DNA of 64,000 nucleotides from JAAXKN01 sp036261625 (GCA_036261625.1 DATAKL010000057.1:248001-312000); one strand, 5' to 3'; shown: positions 25,261 to 33,949, counted from the stretch's first letter. Translations and numbers: made by a program. The notes: generated by a model not told the origin, from the letters alone.

Positions 25261-26367
25261 ATGAAGTTAAATTTAATGTCATCTGAGATCTCACAGCCTC
25301 ATGGTTTAGAAAACAATGGGCAGATAAATGAAGCGTCTCAAAGTTTCAGTGTTGAAAAAGACGGTGCCGAGGAAAAGGAGTGGGAGAGCTATCTTGATCT
25401 TTTTGAGGATGCTTCACTCTACCAGAGCTGGTCTTACGGCAGGAACTTTCCCGGCGGCAGATTGATGAGTCATATTGTTTTAAGGAAAAACGGGGAAGTA
25501 AGAGCCGTTGCGCAGGCAAGAATACTTACCATTCCTCTTTTACAAAGAGGTATTTCCTATGTATTTATGGGTCCCCTCTGGAAGAGGAAAGGATTTTCTC
25601 CGGATAAAAGAATTCTTTCAGAAATGCTCAGGGTATTGAACAATGAATATGTAAAAAGAAGGAAGCTGCTTCTGAGAGTTGTGCCCGTGGGGTTTGATGC
25701 AGAAGAAGGTATTGAAGAGATTTTTAACTGTGCACATTACAGGAAAAATGAATCCTACATTCCGCAGCGGACACTTATAGTGGATCTTGAGCCTTCAGTT
25801 CAGGAAATCAGAAGCCGGTTTCATCATAAGTGGCGCAACAGGCTTAACGTTGCAGAAAGAAACGGACTGGAAGTTTTCCAGGGAACTTCGGAAAATCTCT
25901 TCAGAATGTTTAAGCGGCTTTACGAAGAACTTCTTCAAATGAAGGAAATTCCGGTACATAGCGACATAGAAAACTTTATTAAAATACAGGGGAATCTTCC
26001 TCAAAGGCATAAAATGCACGTGCTCATATGCCAATCAAATGGCAGGGCAGTTGCGGGTCTTGTCGGATCACTTATTGGAAATACCGGCATATGCCTGCTT
26101 TCTGCAGCAAACAGTGAAGGGCGCGAACTTCTAGGAACATATCTTCTGCAGTGGGAACTCCTGAGGTGGCTGAAGGAACAGGGTGCAAAGTCCTACGACC
26201 TTGGCGGCATAGACCCGGAGAAAAATCCCGGCGGCTACAGGTTTAAGGCCGGTCTTAGCGGCAGGGATGTCCGGTTCCCGGGGCAGTTTGAATCCTGCTG
26301 GAGCATGTCCAGCAGGATTATTGTTAATACAGGTGAATACTTAAGAAGAAGGAAAAAGAAATTATAA
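25261..26367 (+). CDS. FemAB-like GNAT acyltransferase (peptidoglycan bridge/PEP-CTERM type)
   Basis: A 368-residue protein with two GNAT-like domains. The segments SLYQSWSYGRNFPGG, GISYVFMGPLWK, RTLIVDLEPSVQEIRSRFHHKWRNRLNVAERNGLEV and the C-terminal YLLQWELLRWLKEQGAKSYDLGGIDPEKNPGGYRFKAGLSG are characteristic of the FemAB/Acetyltransf_6 family. Bona fide Fem proteins transfer amino acids from aminoacyl-tRNA to lipid II. Homologs in exopolysaccharide clusters probably aminoacylate or acylate cell-surface polymers. Being next to the operon suggests the latter but does not prove it. It is flanked by two beta-helix genes in the opposite orientation. Confidence 0.88.
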   Translation: MKLNLMSSEISQPHGLENNGQINEASQSFSVEKDGAEEKEWESYLDLFEDASLYQSWSYGRNFPGGRLMSHIVLRKNGEVRAVAQARILTIPLLQRGISYVFMGPLWKRKGFSPDKRILSEMLRVLNNEYVKRRKLLLRVVPVGFDAEEGIEEIFNCAHYRKNESYIPQRTLIVDLEPSVQEIRSRFHHKWRNRLNVAERNGLEVFQGTSENLFRMFKRLYEELLQMKEIPVHSDIENFIKIQGNLPQRHKMHVLICQSNGRAVAGLVGSLIGNTGICLLSAANSEGRELLGTYLLQWELLRWLKEQGAKSYDLGGIDPEKNPGGYRFKAGLSGRDVRFPGQFESCWSMSSRIIVNTGEYLRRRKKKL

Positions 26368-26375
26368 TTTCTTTT

Positions 26376-28319
26376 TTATTTCTCGACAATCATTTTCTTA
26401 ACTTCAACAAAATTGTTTGCCTTAATCTGGTAGATGTACATCCCGCTTGTGAGTTTTCCGGCATCGAACTGAACTTCGTAGCTTCCCTGGGATTTCTCTT
26501 CATTTACCAGTGTTGCAACTTCCTTACCCAGTATATCGTAAACTTTGATGCTGACAAATGAGTTCTCGGGAATAGAATACTTTATTACCGTAGAGGGGTT
26601 AAATGGATTCGGGTAATTCTGTGAAAGCTGATAGCTCTGAGGATTGGTGTCTTCACCATCCGCCTCATCACCTTCCTTATAGATGCCAAGCTGATACTGA
26701 GCCTTGTTGTCGAAAGATGAAATGATGTTGCCTGCGAGATCTTTCACGTTAACAACAGTTAGTGTGTAAATTCTTCCTTTTCTGTGCTTTGAAGTTGAAA
26801 GAATAACTCCATCCTGCGTGGAATTCATGGTAACGCTTTTGACCGTTATTCCGCCTGAGATAGTGTAGTTTGCCTTGTTCAGTGCCTCAGAGGGAGCAAC
26901 CTTTTCAGAAAATGTGACGTTAAGCCTCATGGATGATGATAAACTTGCTCCGGTGACTTTCGGGGATGTAACGTCTGTAGTCGGATTGACAGTTGTTGAA
27001 GATGCATATTCATAAGCTCCCATATCATATCCTGTGCCCTGGGGCCTTGCCGTTCCCGAAAGATCAGATGTAATCTCAGACAGTTGGCATCCCTTGTCGA
27101 TGAGCCCTGAGGCTGCCTGCAGACGGTAGTTCCTTTGAGAAGGGTCGACGAATTTAGGATCAGTGCCCCACAGATCGCCCTGGTAATGCGTTCCCTGGGG
27201 AAGTGTGCCGTCGGTATGGTAATAGCTGTTATAGCCTATCTGGAGGCCTCCTGAGGCGGTTTTATCGTCAATGTAGAGCTCAACGGTATTATTGAAAATA
27301 TTGTTCTTTACTATGGCGTTCGGGCAGTCGTGCAGTTCAACCGGGTTATCCTGAAAACCGTCAAATGTGTTGTTTTCAACCTTAAGGTTTTCAATAGGGG
27401 TCGATGTGCCTGAGACGTGGCTTCCGTATATATTAAGGCCTCTTAAGGTGTTATAACAAACGTTATTCCTGTATGTGAGATCGTTGACCGGAGCAGTAAC
27501 CTCAGTTACCATTGAAATCTGCTTGTTCAGTGTAGGCTCGCCCATGGCGAATGTGTTATTTTCAATCGTGATGTATGTTGCAGGTCCCCATGTCTGCACG
27601 GCATCCACGTGAGGAGCATTTCCGTTTTCAGGATCGCCCAGCATAATATCATGAATATAGTTATTGCAGATAATGTGCCCCGTTCCGAAGAACCTGAGGC
27701 CCACGGCATCCAGGTTCTGCGGGTTGGTAACAGCCCACTGAACGACACCTGCTATTTCATTTCCCCTTACCACGTTATTGACGCCGCAGACAAGAATTCC
27801 GGACTGGCCTACGCGTATGATCTTATTGTTCTCAAGCAGGCAGTTGCTTGTAGCTGAGGAAGTAGGGTCGTCGCCGAGCCTGATCCCTTCGCGGTATGTA
27901 ATATGAATGTAGTTATTTAGGACTTTTACGTACTGTCCTTTAATGTGGAAGCCTGTTCCGTCAACCCAGCTTGTGCGGCTTGTTTCAGTTACCTCAAAGC
28001 CATCAACTGTAATGTAGCTGGCGATAATGGTAAAACCTTTTGTTACTACACCCGTCCCCAGAGCCTTAAAAACGATAGGGGAACCCTGGGTTCCGGAAGT
28101 GCTGACATTTATTCTTTCGGGGTAGCTTCCCGGAGCCACAAAGCATGTATCTCCCGGAGCCATGGTGTTTGCGGCTTTCTGGATTGTCTTCCATGGGAGT
28201 GTTGTCGATTTTCCTGAATTTGCGTCTGTGCCGTTTGTGGCATTTACATAGTAATTTGAGGCCCAACTGGCCGAAGTCATAATAGTTAAAACAAACAGTA
28301 TAAATAAAATCTTTTTCAT
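26376..28319 (-). CDS. Type IX-secreted beta-helix protein with SbsA-type Ig-like and sorting domains
   Basis: The start at 28319 follows GGAG and opens a signal peptide (MKKILFILFVLTIMTSASWA); the reading frame extends to 28352 but without an SD. The 647-residue product has a beta-helix paralogous to the 23837 protein (YYVNATNGTDANSGK, SYPERINVSTSGTQGSP, YITVDGFEV, VKVLNNYIHITYREGIRLGDD). A Big_5/SbsA-like Ig domain is near residues 455-555 (VTGASLSSSMRLNVTFSEKVAPSEALNKANYTISG). A type A type IX sorting domain follows, with LSQNYPNPFNPSTVIKYSIPENSFVSIKVYD and a KKMIVEK tail. Likely a surface polysaccharide-binding or -modifying protein. Whether it acts on the adjacent polymer is inferred. 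Confidence 0.9.
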   Translation of the reverse strand: MKKILFILFVLTIMTSASWASNYYVNATNGTDANSGKSTTLPWKTIQKAANTMAPGDTCFVAPGSYPERINVSTSGTQGSPIVFKALGTGVVTKGFTIIASYITVDGFEVTETSRTSWVDGTGFHIKGQYVKVLNNYIHITYREGIRLGDDPTSSATSNCLLENNKIIRVGQSGILVCGVNNVVRGNEIAGVVQWAVTNPQNLDAVGLRFFGTGHIICNNYIHDIMLGDPENGNAPHVDAVQTWGPATYITIENNTFAMGEPTLNKQISMVTEVTAPVNDLTYRNNVCYNTLRGLNIYGSHVSGTSTPIENLKVENNTFDGFQDNPVELHDCPNAIVKNNIFNNTVELYIDDKTASGGLQIGYNSYYHTDGTLPQGTHYQGDLWGTDPKFVDPSQRNYRLQAASGLIDKGCQLSEITSDLSGTARPQGTGYDMGAYEYASSTTVNPTTDVTSPKVTGASLSSSMRLNVTFSEKVAPSEALNKANYTISGGITVKSVTMNSTQDGVILSTSKHRKGRIYTLTVVNVKDLAGNIISSFDNKAQYQLGIYKEGDEADGEDTNPQSYQLSQNYPNPFNPSTVIKYSIPENSFVSIKVYDILGKEVATLVNEEKSQGSYEVQFDAGKLTSGMYIYQIKANNFVEVKKMIVEK

Positions 28320-28546
28320 TGGCTCCTTTCCTATCTTTATAATCCTGCTCAAGTTCAGGAAAGAAAGGTGCCATTATTCATACATGAAAAATCGGACTAA
28401 AAAGTAACCTTTTGTAAATATTTTAAGTTTAAAACGTGGCTAATATTATCCAACTGGGGTCATATGTCCTACAAATATATAGATGCTCCGCGGTTATTAA
28501 AAACGGAACAGATGATAAATAGCAGGTTTCAAAAGAGGTGAATAAC

Positions 28547-28582
28547 AAAAAAGCAGGCGCTTTTAGGGTGCCTGCTTTTTTG
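28547..28582. terminator. Bidirectional intrinsic terminator
   Basis: AAAAAAGCAGGC (28547-28558) pairs with GCCTGCTTTTTT, with a short loop. The A-run and T-run make it work in both directions. It lies just after the annealing protein gene on the minus strand. Confidence 0.85.
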
Positions 28583-28605
28583 TCAGGATATGTTTTAACT
28601 GATTA

Positions 28606-29484
28606 TTAGTGGAAGAGCCCTGAAGATTTAACGGCGTCTCTATAATACTTGAACTCCTTGTTGACAAGCCTTTTGGATTCAACAGGCAGTTTATTATAAA
28701 GAGGGAATATTTCCTCCCAGTAGTCCTTTATTTCGCCCAGGTTGTTCAGCTTGGGCAGTGTATCCCTTACTGAATCGACCAGGTTCTGAGGTTCAGCTTC
28801 TGCCGCCGGCTCGTTTGGAACTGCCTGTGCCTGCGGCTTTTTCTGCTGCGGAGCTTCATATTTAGGGGTGGGTACAATGCCTTTTTCGTTCCAGTAAGGA
28901 TCGGCATCTTTCCTTCTCCACTGTGCCTTTGTTTCGGTTTTGCCGGTCTGGCGGTCTTTTACCTCCACGAAGACCTTTACGGCGTATTTTTTTACCCAGT
29001 CGCGTCCATAGGCCGGCTGCCACAATTCCTTGGCGATTCCCAGATCCTTGCAGCATCTGACCAGGCAGTCGCTTTTTGCAGCCTCATAGACACTTGCCCA
29101 GCTGGTATTTCTGTTGTTTTCAAAGTAGTCATGTTCGCCTAAGGCACGGCTTACAAAGCAACCTCTTACATAAAGTGAACCGTCGAAGCAGAGCGTATTG
29201 CCTATCTTTGAGATCGAGTGCTGAATAAGCGCCCACTGACCGATTCCGAAGATGGAATTCAGCTTTTCGCGGTAAAAGACCTGCGGATAATAGATCAGTC
29301 CGTCGGGGCGTATTTCCACGTCTTCAGGGTTCAGAGGCGCTTCAAGAGCTTTCTGCTCCTTTTCAGTAACTGTTAGAAGGCTTGCCTTCTGGTACATATT
29401 ACTGAACGGGGTAAGATTTGAAGCCTCAGTTTCGGCAAAGTTCTGCGTATTGTTCTGTTCATAGCTTGAAAGAGCATTTTCCAT
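28606..29484 (-). CDS. Mgm101-type Rad52-superfamily single-strand annealing protein
   Basis: The 292-residue protein carries the Mgm101 core near residues 55-200: VEIRPDGLIYYPQVFYREKLNSIFGIGQW, GNTLCFDGSLYVRGCFVSRALGEHDYF, SWASVYEAAKSDCLVRCCKDLGIAKELWQP, then WRRKDADPYWNEKG. These blocks match the yeast mitochondrial recombination protein Mgm101 and phage annealing proteins that belong to the Rad52 group. A Pro/Ala/Gln-rich linker (about 205-230) leads to a helical C-terminus. It would anneal complementary ssDNA in phage-type recombination. It follows the Gp157-like gene by 22 bases in the same direction. No other phage structural or integrase gene is visible. Confidence 0.88.
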   Translation of the reverse strand: MENALSSYEQNNTQNFAETEASNLTPFSNMYQKASLLTVTEKEQKALEAPLNPEDVEIRPDGLIYYPQVFYREKLNSIFGIGQWALIQHSISKIGNTLCFDGSLYVRGCFVSRALGEHDYFENNRNTSWASVYEAAKSDCLVRCCKDLGIAKELWQPAYGRDWVKKYAVKVFVEVKDRQTGKTETKAQWRRKDADPYWNEKGIVPTPKYEAPQQKKPQAQAVPNEPAAEAEPQNLVDSVRDTLPKLNNLGEIKDYWEEIFPLYNKLPVESKRLVNKEFKYYRDAVKSSGLFH

Positions 29485-29506
29485 AGTTTCTTTCTCCTAA
29501 TGGTTA

Positions 29507-30025
29507 TTACCCGATTATAAGGTTATTTTTCTCAATTATTTCGCAGCCGAGCGGAACCAATCCGGTTGCCTTGAAATATTTTTTTACTTCCTCTTTTTTA
29601 AGTTCACGTGAGTGCCTTACAAGCTGAGGACAAGCTTTTTCGAGTTCTTCGAGATCCAGCACTTCATCGGTCAGAACATGCGAGGATTTCCGCCAGCTTA
29701 TCCTGAGCGTCCCGAAATCGGCATTTTCGCCTTCAGGAATAAACGCTTTGAGCGTCTTTTTTACAGATTCACCCTTTTTCTGGAGCCTGTTTTGAACGGT
29801 CTGAAGCCGCTTGATCTCTTTTTTTACCATCTCTTCCATATCCGAGCAGTAAAGATTATACTGTGCCAGGCCATATATGAGGTCCGAGCGTGAGTGAGTA
29901 AGCGTTTCCAGCTTTTCACGGATTTCAGGCAGCAGTTCCCCGGTTTCCTCTGAATAGCTCGAGTCACTGTCGAGCAGGCCCTGAATATCCTGATCAATCT
30001 GAAAAAGTTTGAAAGTATCGCTCAT
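29507..30025 (-). CDS. Gp157-like (Sipho_Gp157) phage accessory protein
   Basis: A 172-residue, mostly helical protein. Helices in the N-terminal two thirds include charged coiled-coil stretches (EEMVKKEIKRLQTVQNRLQKKGESVKKTLKAF). The C-terminal section DFGTLRISWRKSSHVL...LVRHSRELKKEEVKKYFKATGLVPLGCEII has the TxxxRKxxxxV and KKxIKxxxKxGxxVPGAxI pattern of the Gp157 family. In phages these genes sit beside recombinases and have been linked to resistance to host functions. Here it is upstream of the Mgm101-like gene and probably co-transcribed with it. Function is not established. Confidence 0.75.
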   Translation of the reverse strand: MSDTFKLFQIDQDIQGLLDSDSSYSEETGELLPEIREKLETLTHSRSDLIYGLAQYNLYCSDMEEMVKKEIKRLQTVQNRLQKKGESVKKTLKAFIPEGENADFGTLRISWRKSSHVLTDEVLDLEELEKACPQLVRHSRELKKEEVKKYFKATGLVPLGCEIIEKNNLIIG

Positions 30026-30619
30026 ATCTTTTTACCTTTTCCTTTCTTTGTTCCATCTGCAAAATTCATCTGATTTTTCATCCTGTCCGGTTATGAATAT
30101 AGCGACGGAGATTTTGAAATAAAAACCATAATTTTGTCCGAAAAGTTCATATTTTGAAGCATTTTCGCGGGAAAATAGGGGAAATATTTGTCTCCTTTCT
30201 CCCCTGAAAAAGCCTCTTTTTACGCCAAAAAAGGCACCTGGTCTGCCCTGAAAATTACTGCCGGAAAAGACCGGAAAGTGCCCGTAAAAAGGGATGATTT
30301 ATAAGCTGGCATGATTATGGTTTTATTTTACTGATGTCTATAAAAACAGAGAAAATAAACTAAGCTAATTCTCCGGGTTTATTGACTTACATCCTTTATA
30401 TTTTTAACTTAGAAAGCATAAAATGCTTTGCTCTGGGCGGATTTGAAACTTTTGCTTTTATGTTGCAGCCAGCCATGACGTGATGCCTTATGTTATACCC
30501 GTTTGTATGTGAATGTTTGATCCGGAAAAGATGAGCCCGCCTTAAATTGATCAAGACTAATACAATTTTAGCTGACAATAATGATTTTATCTGAAAGAAC
30601 TGTAATTTTGCGGGGCTCT
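30026..30619. other. Intergenic region upstream of the annealing cassette and OmpA gene
   Basis: About 590 bases without a credible gene. It contains a short hairpin AAAGCAT/ATGCTTT (30413-30429) and a bulged GCCT-TTTTT/AAAAA-AGGC hairpin near 30211-30236. I could not identify promoter boxes or a LexA-type operator, so how either flanking gene is controlled is not visible. Confidence 0.5.
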
Positions 30620-31750
30620 ATGAAATTAAAACTGTTTGCAGCATTAGCATTTATGGTGCTTATGGCTCATGAGACTTCTGCCCAGCTGGCGCAGAACAGC
30701 TGGAGTTACGCCTTCGGTGTTGCTTATCCCCGGTACATTACTTCCGGAATTTCTCCAAGTGAATATAATTACGGCCTGTTCCACTCTTTCCAGAGAAATT
30801 TCTCGGAGCACGTAGGCCTCAGGCTCTCGGGCAATTATAACCGTCTTCAGGGAAAAATAGGAACAACAGAGGAGAAAACAGACCTTGTAAGCGGAAACCT
30901 CGACCTGTTTTACTATCTTGCCCCCTGCGAACCTGTTTCCCCTTATATCCTTGTCGGTGCAGGAGGATTCATTTTCAAGGTTAGTGATCCGGTAAGTCCT
31001 GGCCTGTCAAACAAATTCTTAAAGGATTACCAGATCAATTTCGGAGCTGGCGCTGAATGGTTCTTAAGTGAGGACTGGCGTCTGGAGACTGAATTTGATT
31101 ACAATACCCCTGCTACAAGCAGGATTGACGGTCTTACTACCGGCAGCAATAACGGACTCCTCGGTGGTCCTTACGATACCTATGCTGTCTTCCGCCTGGG
31201 CATTGTTTACTACTTCTCAAAAGGGGACCCTTCAAAACTCTGCGATTTGTACAGCGGACTTGCAAAGGAAACCCCGGAGATAGACTACGACCGCATTGAG
31301 AGCATAATTAAAAAATATCAGACTAAGCCTGTTGAGCAGACGGCAGTAGATTACGACAGAATTGAGGATATTGTAAAAAGGAATCAGAAAGTTGTAACGC
31401 AGGAGACCAGGGCAAACTGGCAGCTCGTAGGAGTGACATTTGCTTTGGGAAGTGCAAAGTTTAAGACGGAAGCTTACCCGATCCTTTATAATGCAGCACT
31501 GATGCTTCTGCAGAACCCTGATCTGAAGGTTGAAATACAGGGCTATACAGACGATACCGGCTCCGATACGTATAACCTCAACCTTTCACTCAAAAGAGCC
31601 AACGCTGTAAAGGATTACCTCGTTGCTCACGGTGTTCAGGCAAACAGACTGACCGCAGTAGGACTGGGCTCTCAGAACCCTGTCGGCAGCAACAAGAGCG
31701 CCAAGGGCAGGGTACTCAATCGCAGGATAGAATTTAAGATTTTAAATTGA
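30620..31750 (+). CDS. OmpA-family outer membrane protein
   Basis: The start at 30620 is preferred because it places the signal peptide (MKLKLFAALAFMVLMAHETSAQ) at the N-terminus; the frame is open from 30581. An eight-stranded-type barrel domain occupies residues 25-210 (SWSYAFGVAYPRYITSG, GLRLSGNYNRL, FNYYLAP-like strands, ending FRLGIVYYFSKG). A linker contains two copies of a short repeat, IDYDRIESIIKKYQ and VDYDRIEDIVKRNQ (about 230-262). The C-terminus (about 275-376) is an OmpA peptidoglycan-binding domain with VEIQGYTDDTGSDTYNLNLSLKRANAVKDYLVAHGV and NRRIEFKI. It ends with a terminator. Confidence 0.93.
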   Translation: MKLKLFAALAFMVLMAHETSAQLAQNSWSYAFGVAYPRYITSGISPSEYNYGLFHSFQRNFSEHVGLRLSGNYNRLQGKIGTTEEKTDLVSGNLDLFYYLAPCEPVSPYILVGAGGFIFKVSDPVSPGLSNKFLKDYQINFGAGAEWFLSEDWRLETEFDYNTPATSRIDGLTTGSNNGLLGGPYDTYAVFRLGIVYYFSKGDPSKLCDLYSGLAKETPEIDYDRIESIIKKYQTKPVEQTAVDYDRIEDIVKRNQKVVTQETRANWQLVGVTFALGSAKFKTEAYPILYNAALMLLQNPDLKVEIQGYTDDTGSDTYNLNLSLKRANAVKDYLVAHGVQANRLTAVGLGSQNPVGSNKSAKGRVLNRRIEFKILN

Positions 31751-31784
31751 TATATTTAATGAAATACATTTTATGAGATTTCTT

Positions 31785-31813
31785 AAGGGTTACACAAATT
31801 GTAACCCTTTTTT
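31785..31813 (+). terminator. Intrinsic terminator after the OmpA gene
   Basis: AAGGGTTAC (31785-31793) and GTAACCCTT (31801-31809) form a 9-bp stem with a 7-base loop and a following T-run. It lies between the OmpA gene and the next start. Confidence 0.85.
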
Positions 31814-31820
31814 ATGTGAA

Positions 31821-33122
31821 ATGATAAAGAAGATATTTTACTTAATACTCCTGACTTCAGGAATCCTGCGAGCACAGACCATCACTTTCGATGAGTTTCT
31901 AACCATAAGCAAGGGTTCTCTGAACCGCAATGCCCTGCTCGAAATTAAAGATATATTCCCTGCAAAGTTTGCCATTACTGCACTCGATTATGCCGACTTT
32001 TCAGGAGACGGTAAAAACGACCTGGCTATTGCTGTAAGACCCCTGGCCAGGCACGATAAGACAATTTATGTCTACATGTTCTGCGATTCTCTAAGCCGTT
32101 ATGTGCTTGTGCATGCAGATACAATGAAGTTCTATGAACTACCGATTGAAATCGGTTTCAGCATTAATAATAAGGTCTGCTATATAACGCAGAAAGTTGA
32201 AGATAAAAGCTGGGCTATAACCGGATACTCCTTCCTCAGGAATGAGCTTGCCCTTGTGGACTATTACAGAACTCATGTAAGGCCCTTAAACAGGAAAACC
32301 GATATCGGAGAGGAACGCTATAATAACTATAAAAACCTTCAGGCTTTTACAGGTTATTATAACGTCAACACTCTAAATGAATACAAGAAAACGAAGTATT
32401 TTTATCATCCGGTCTACCGCTTAAAAAGAAATGTATATCCCGGATATGCCAGAAGCGTTGGAATTGATAAGGGCTGGCTCTGGGAGGAAGACTCCAAACC
32501 GGGAGCGGGCCAGTCCTGGGGACAGGTTACCTTTTCAGATGATTATTCGCAGAAGGATGATCCTGAACTGATAATCGACATCGACTTAAACAGTGAATTC
32601 TTAACGCAGGCTGATTCACTGGGCATGGATGAGATTAATATCTGCTTCGACCGCTCGGCTGAAAGGCTCATTAAAGGGGCAACCAGGAGGGGTGACAAGT
32701 TCCGGGAATCTTTAGATGAGGACGCGGCCAGGATAAATGTTCAGTTTAACCTCAGCGATCCCTCTCAGGCAAGGCTTACAAACACGATCGGGAGTAATTA
32801 CAGGGTTAACAGGGCCGCTGATATTAAAATTGCGCCAAAGCTTGAAGACGGGCGGTTCACCTTCAGGCTGAGCCTGCCTTTGGAAATGCTGAACCTCCCC
32901 GGATCAATGAGCGAAGTAGGCACCTTCATTTCTATGGCCTTTAAGGCGAAAGACGGCCGCGACATCCTGCTTAAGGATTCAGACGGGGACTATGATGACC
33001 CGTCCTCCTATGCAAGGATGATTTTTCTTGGTGAAGGGGAGTTCTACGGGTCTGTTGATAATAACAAATTCGGTGAACTCATAAAAAAGCTCATCCGGAA
33101 CGGGATACTGCTTAAAGAATAA
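31821..33122 (+). CDS. Exported protein of unknown function with one FG-GAP/VCBS-like element
   Basis: I do not recognise the family. The ATG at 31821 gives 433 residues with a signal peptide (MIKKIFYLILLTSGILRAQ); an earlier ATG at 31773 would lie upstream of and run through the OmpA terminator. A segment LDYADFSGDGKNDLAIAVRPL resembles the calcium-binding FG-GAP/VCBS element, but only one copy is present. The rest has many aromatic and charged residues (RSVGIDKGWLWEEDSKPGAG, INICFDRSAERLIKGATRRGDKF, LSLPLEMLNLPGSMSEVGTFISMAFKAKDGRDI). It is likely periplasmic or outer-membrane associated. No operon partner is evident. Confidence 0.8.
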   Translation: MIKKIFYLILLTSGILRAQTITFDEFLTISKGSLNRNALLEIKDIFPAKFAITALDYADFSGDGKNDLAIAVRPLARHDKTIYVYMFCDSLSRYVLVHADTMKFYELPIEIGFSINNKVCYITQKVEDKSWAITGYSFLRNELALVDYYRTHVRPLNRKTDIGEERYNNYKNLQAFTGYYNVNTLNEYKKTKYFYHPVYRLKRNVYPGYARSVGIDKGWLWEEDSKPGAGQSWGQVTFSDDYSQKDDPELIIDIDLNSEFLTQADSLGMDEINICFDRSAERLIKGATRRGDKFRESLDEDAARINVQFNLSDPSQARLTNTIGSNYRVNRAADIKIAPKLEDGRFTFRLSLPLEMLNLPGSMSEVGTFISMAFKAKDGRDILLKDSDGDYDDPSSYARMIFLGEGEFYGSVDNNKFGELIKKLIRNGILLKE

Positions 33123-33281
33123 TTTGCAGGAAGAATAATTTACAGGGGCTTCTTAAATTCCCCCCTTTACTTTTAAAAAAAATTGTCATAAGTTACCGCG
33201 AAGAGATTTCTTTTAATTTTATCCTGTGAGGTAAAAAAGGTGGTACGAAAACTATTACATATTAAAAACAACTTGGGAGAA

Positions 33282-33317
33282 CCTCCGCGACCTGTTAAAT
33301 GCAGCCGGTCAAGGAGG
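33282..33317 (+). promoter_or_regulatory. Hairpin masking the pyrR Shine-Dalgarno sequence
   Basis: CCTCC (33282-33286) pairs with GGAGG (33313-33317), which is the SD of pyrR. GACC (33289-33292) pairs with GGTC (33307-33310), and TG/CA closes a 7-base loop. In this form the ribosome site is hidden. PyrR proteins control their operons by binding leader hairpins, so autoregulation of translation is plausible. The classical PyrR-binding consensus was not seen. Confidence 0.45.
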
Positions 33318-33328
33318 ATTTTTTGTAT

Positions 33329-33874
33329 ATGAACATAAAAGCCAAAATTATTGACCAGGAAGGGATGAACCGTACGGTTACACGCCTTGCACACGAGATA
33401 CTGGAGAGGAATAAGGGTACAAAAAATCTGGTGCTGATCGGAATGAGAACGCGCGGGGAGTTTATTTCCAGAAGACTGCTGGAAAAGATCAGGGAAATAG
33501 ATCACTCAGAGCCTCCTTTCGGTGTGCTGGATATAACACTCTACAGGGATGACTTCCGCAAGAGACTTAAACAGCCCCAGGTCTCGGTTACAAATATTAC
33601 TTCTGACATCAATGAAAAAGACGTCGTCTTAATTGATGACGTCCTTTATACGGGAAGGACCGTCAGAAGCGCCATGGACGCTCTCATGGACCTGGGGCGC
33701 CCCTCGACAATACAGCTCTGCGTCTTAGTTGACCGGGGGCACCGTGAGCTTCCCATCCGGGCTGACTTTACAGGGAAGAATATTCCCACTTCCATCAATG
33801 AGGAAGTAAAAGTAAAAATGAAAGAAATAGACGATGAAGATGCCGTCTATTTGATTGATATTTCGAAAGAGTAG
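33329..33874 (+). CDS. pyrR: PyrR: pyr operon regulator/uracil phosphoribosyltransferase
   Basis: The 181-residue length is typical. The start is the ATG at 33329, 11 bases after AAGGAGG; a TTG two codons upstream (33323) would have a more usual 5-base spacer and is a real alternative. Key motifs are LVLIGMRTRGEFISRRL, ISFGVLDITLYRDDF-like LDITLYRDDFRKR and the PRPP-binding loop DVVLIDDVLYTGRTVRSAMDAL (about residue 100), then LVDRGHRELPIRADFTGKNIPTS. It makes UMP from uracil and PRPP and senses UMP to regulate pyrimidine genes through RNA. pyrB and pyrC follow, separated by an intrinsic terminator. Confidence 0.96.
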   Translation: MNIKAKIIDQEGMNRTVTRLAHEILERNKGTKNLVLIGMRTRGEFISRRLLEKIREIDHSEPPFGVLDITLYRDDFRKRLKQPQVSVTNITSDINEKDVVLIDDVLYTGRTVRSAMDALMDLGRPSTIQLCVLVDRGHRELPIRADFTGKNIPTSINEEVKVKMKEIDDEDAVYLIDISKE

Positions 33875-33884
33875 TTTTCACAAT

Positions 33885-33911
33885 GGCGAAACGGTGTTTC
33901 GCCTTTTTTTT
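33885..33911 (+). terminator. Intrinsic terminator between pyrR and pyrB
   Basis: GGCGAAAC (33885-33892), loop GGT and GTTTCGCC (33896-33903) form a perfect 8-bp stem, followed by eight T. Inside a pyr operon this can be either the end of a pyrR transcript or an attenuator for pyrBC. Confidence 0.88.
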
Positions 33912-33949
33912 GACAAAACCAATTTTGAAAATTAAAGAGAGAATATTAC

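Noticed and set aside
28606..30025. Complete prophage
   Set aside because: Only the annealing protein and its Gp157-like partner are phage-like; neighbouring genes are ordinary envelope and polysaccharide genes.
31773..31820. Earlier ATG for the unknown exported protein
   Set aside because: It sits upstream of and within the OmpA-gene terminator, and the signal peptide begins at 31821.
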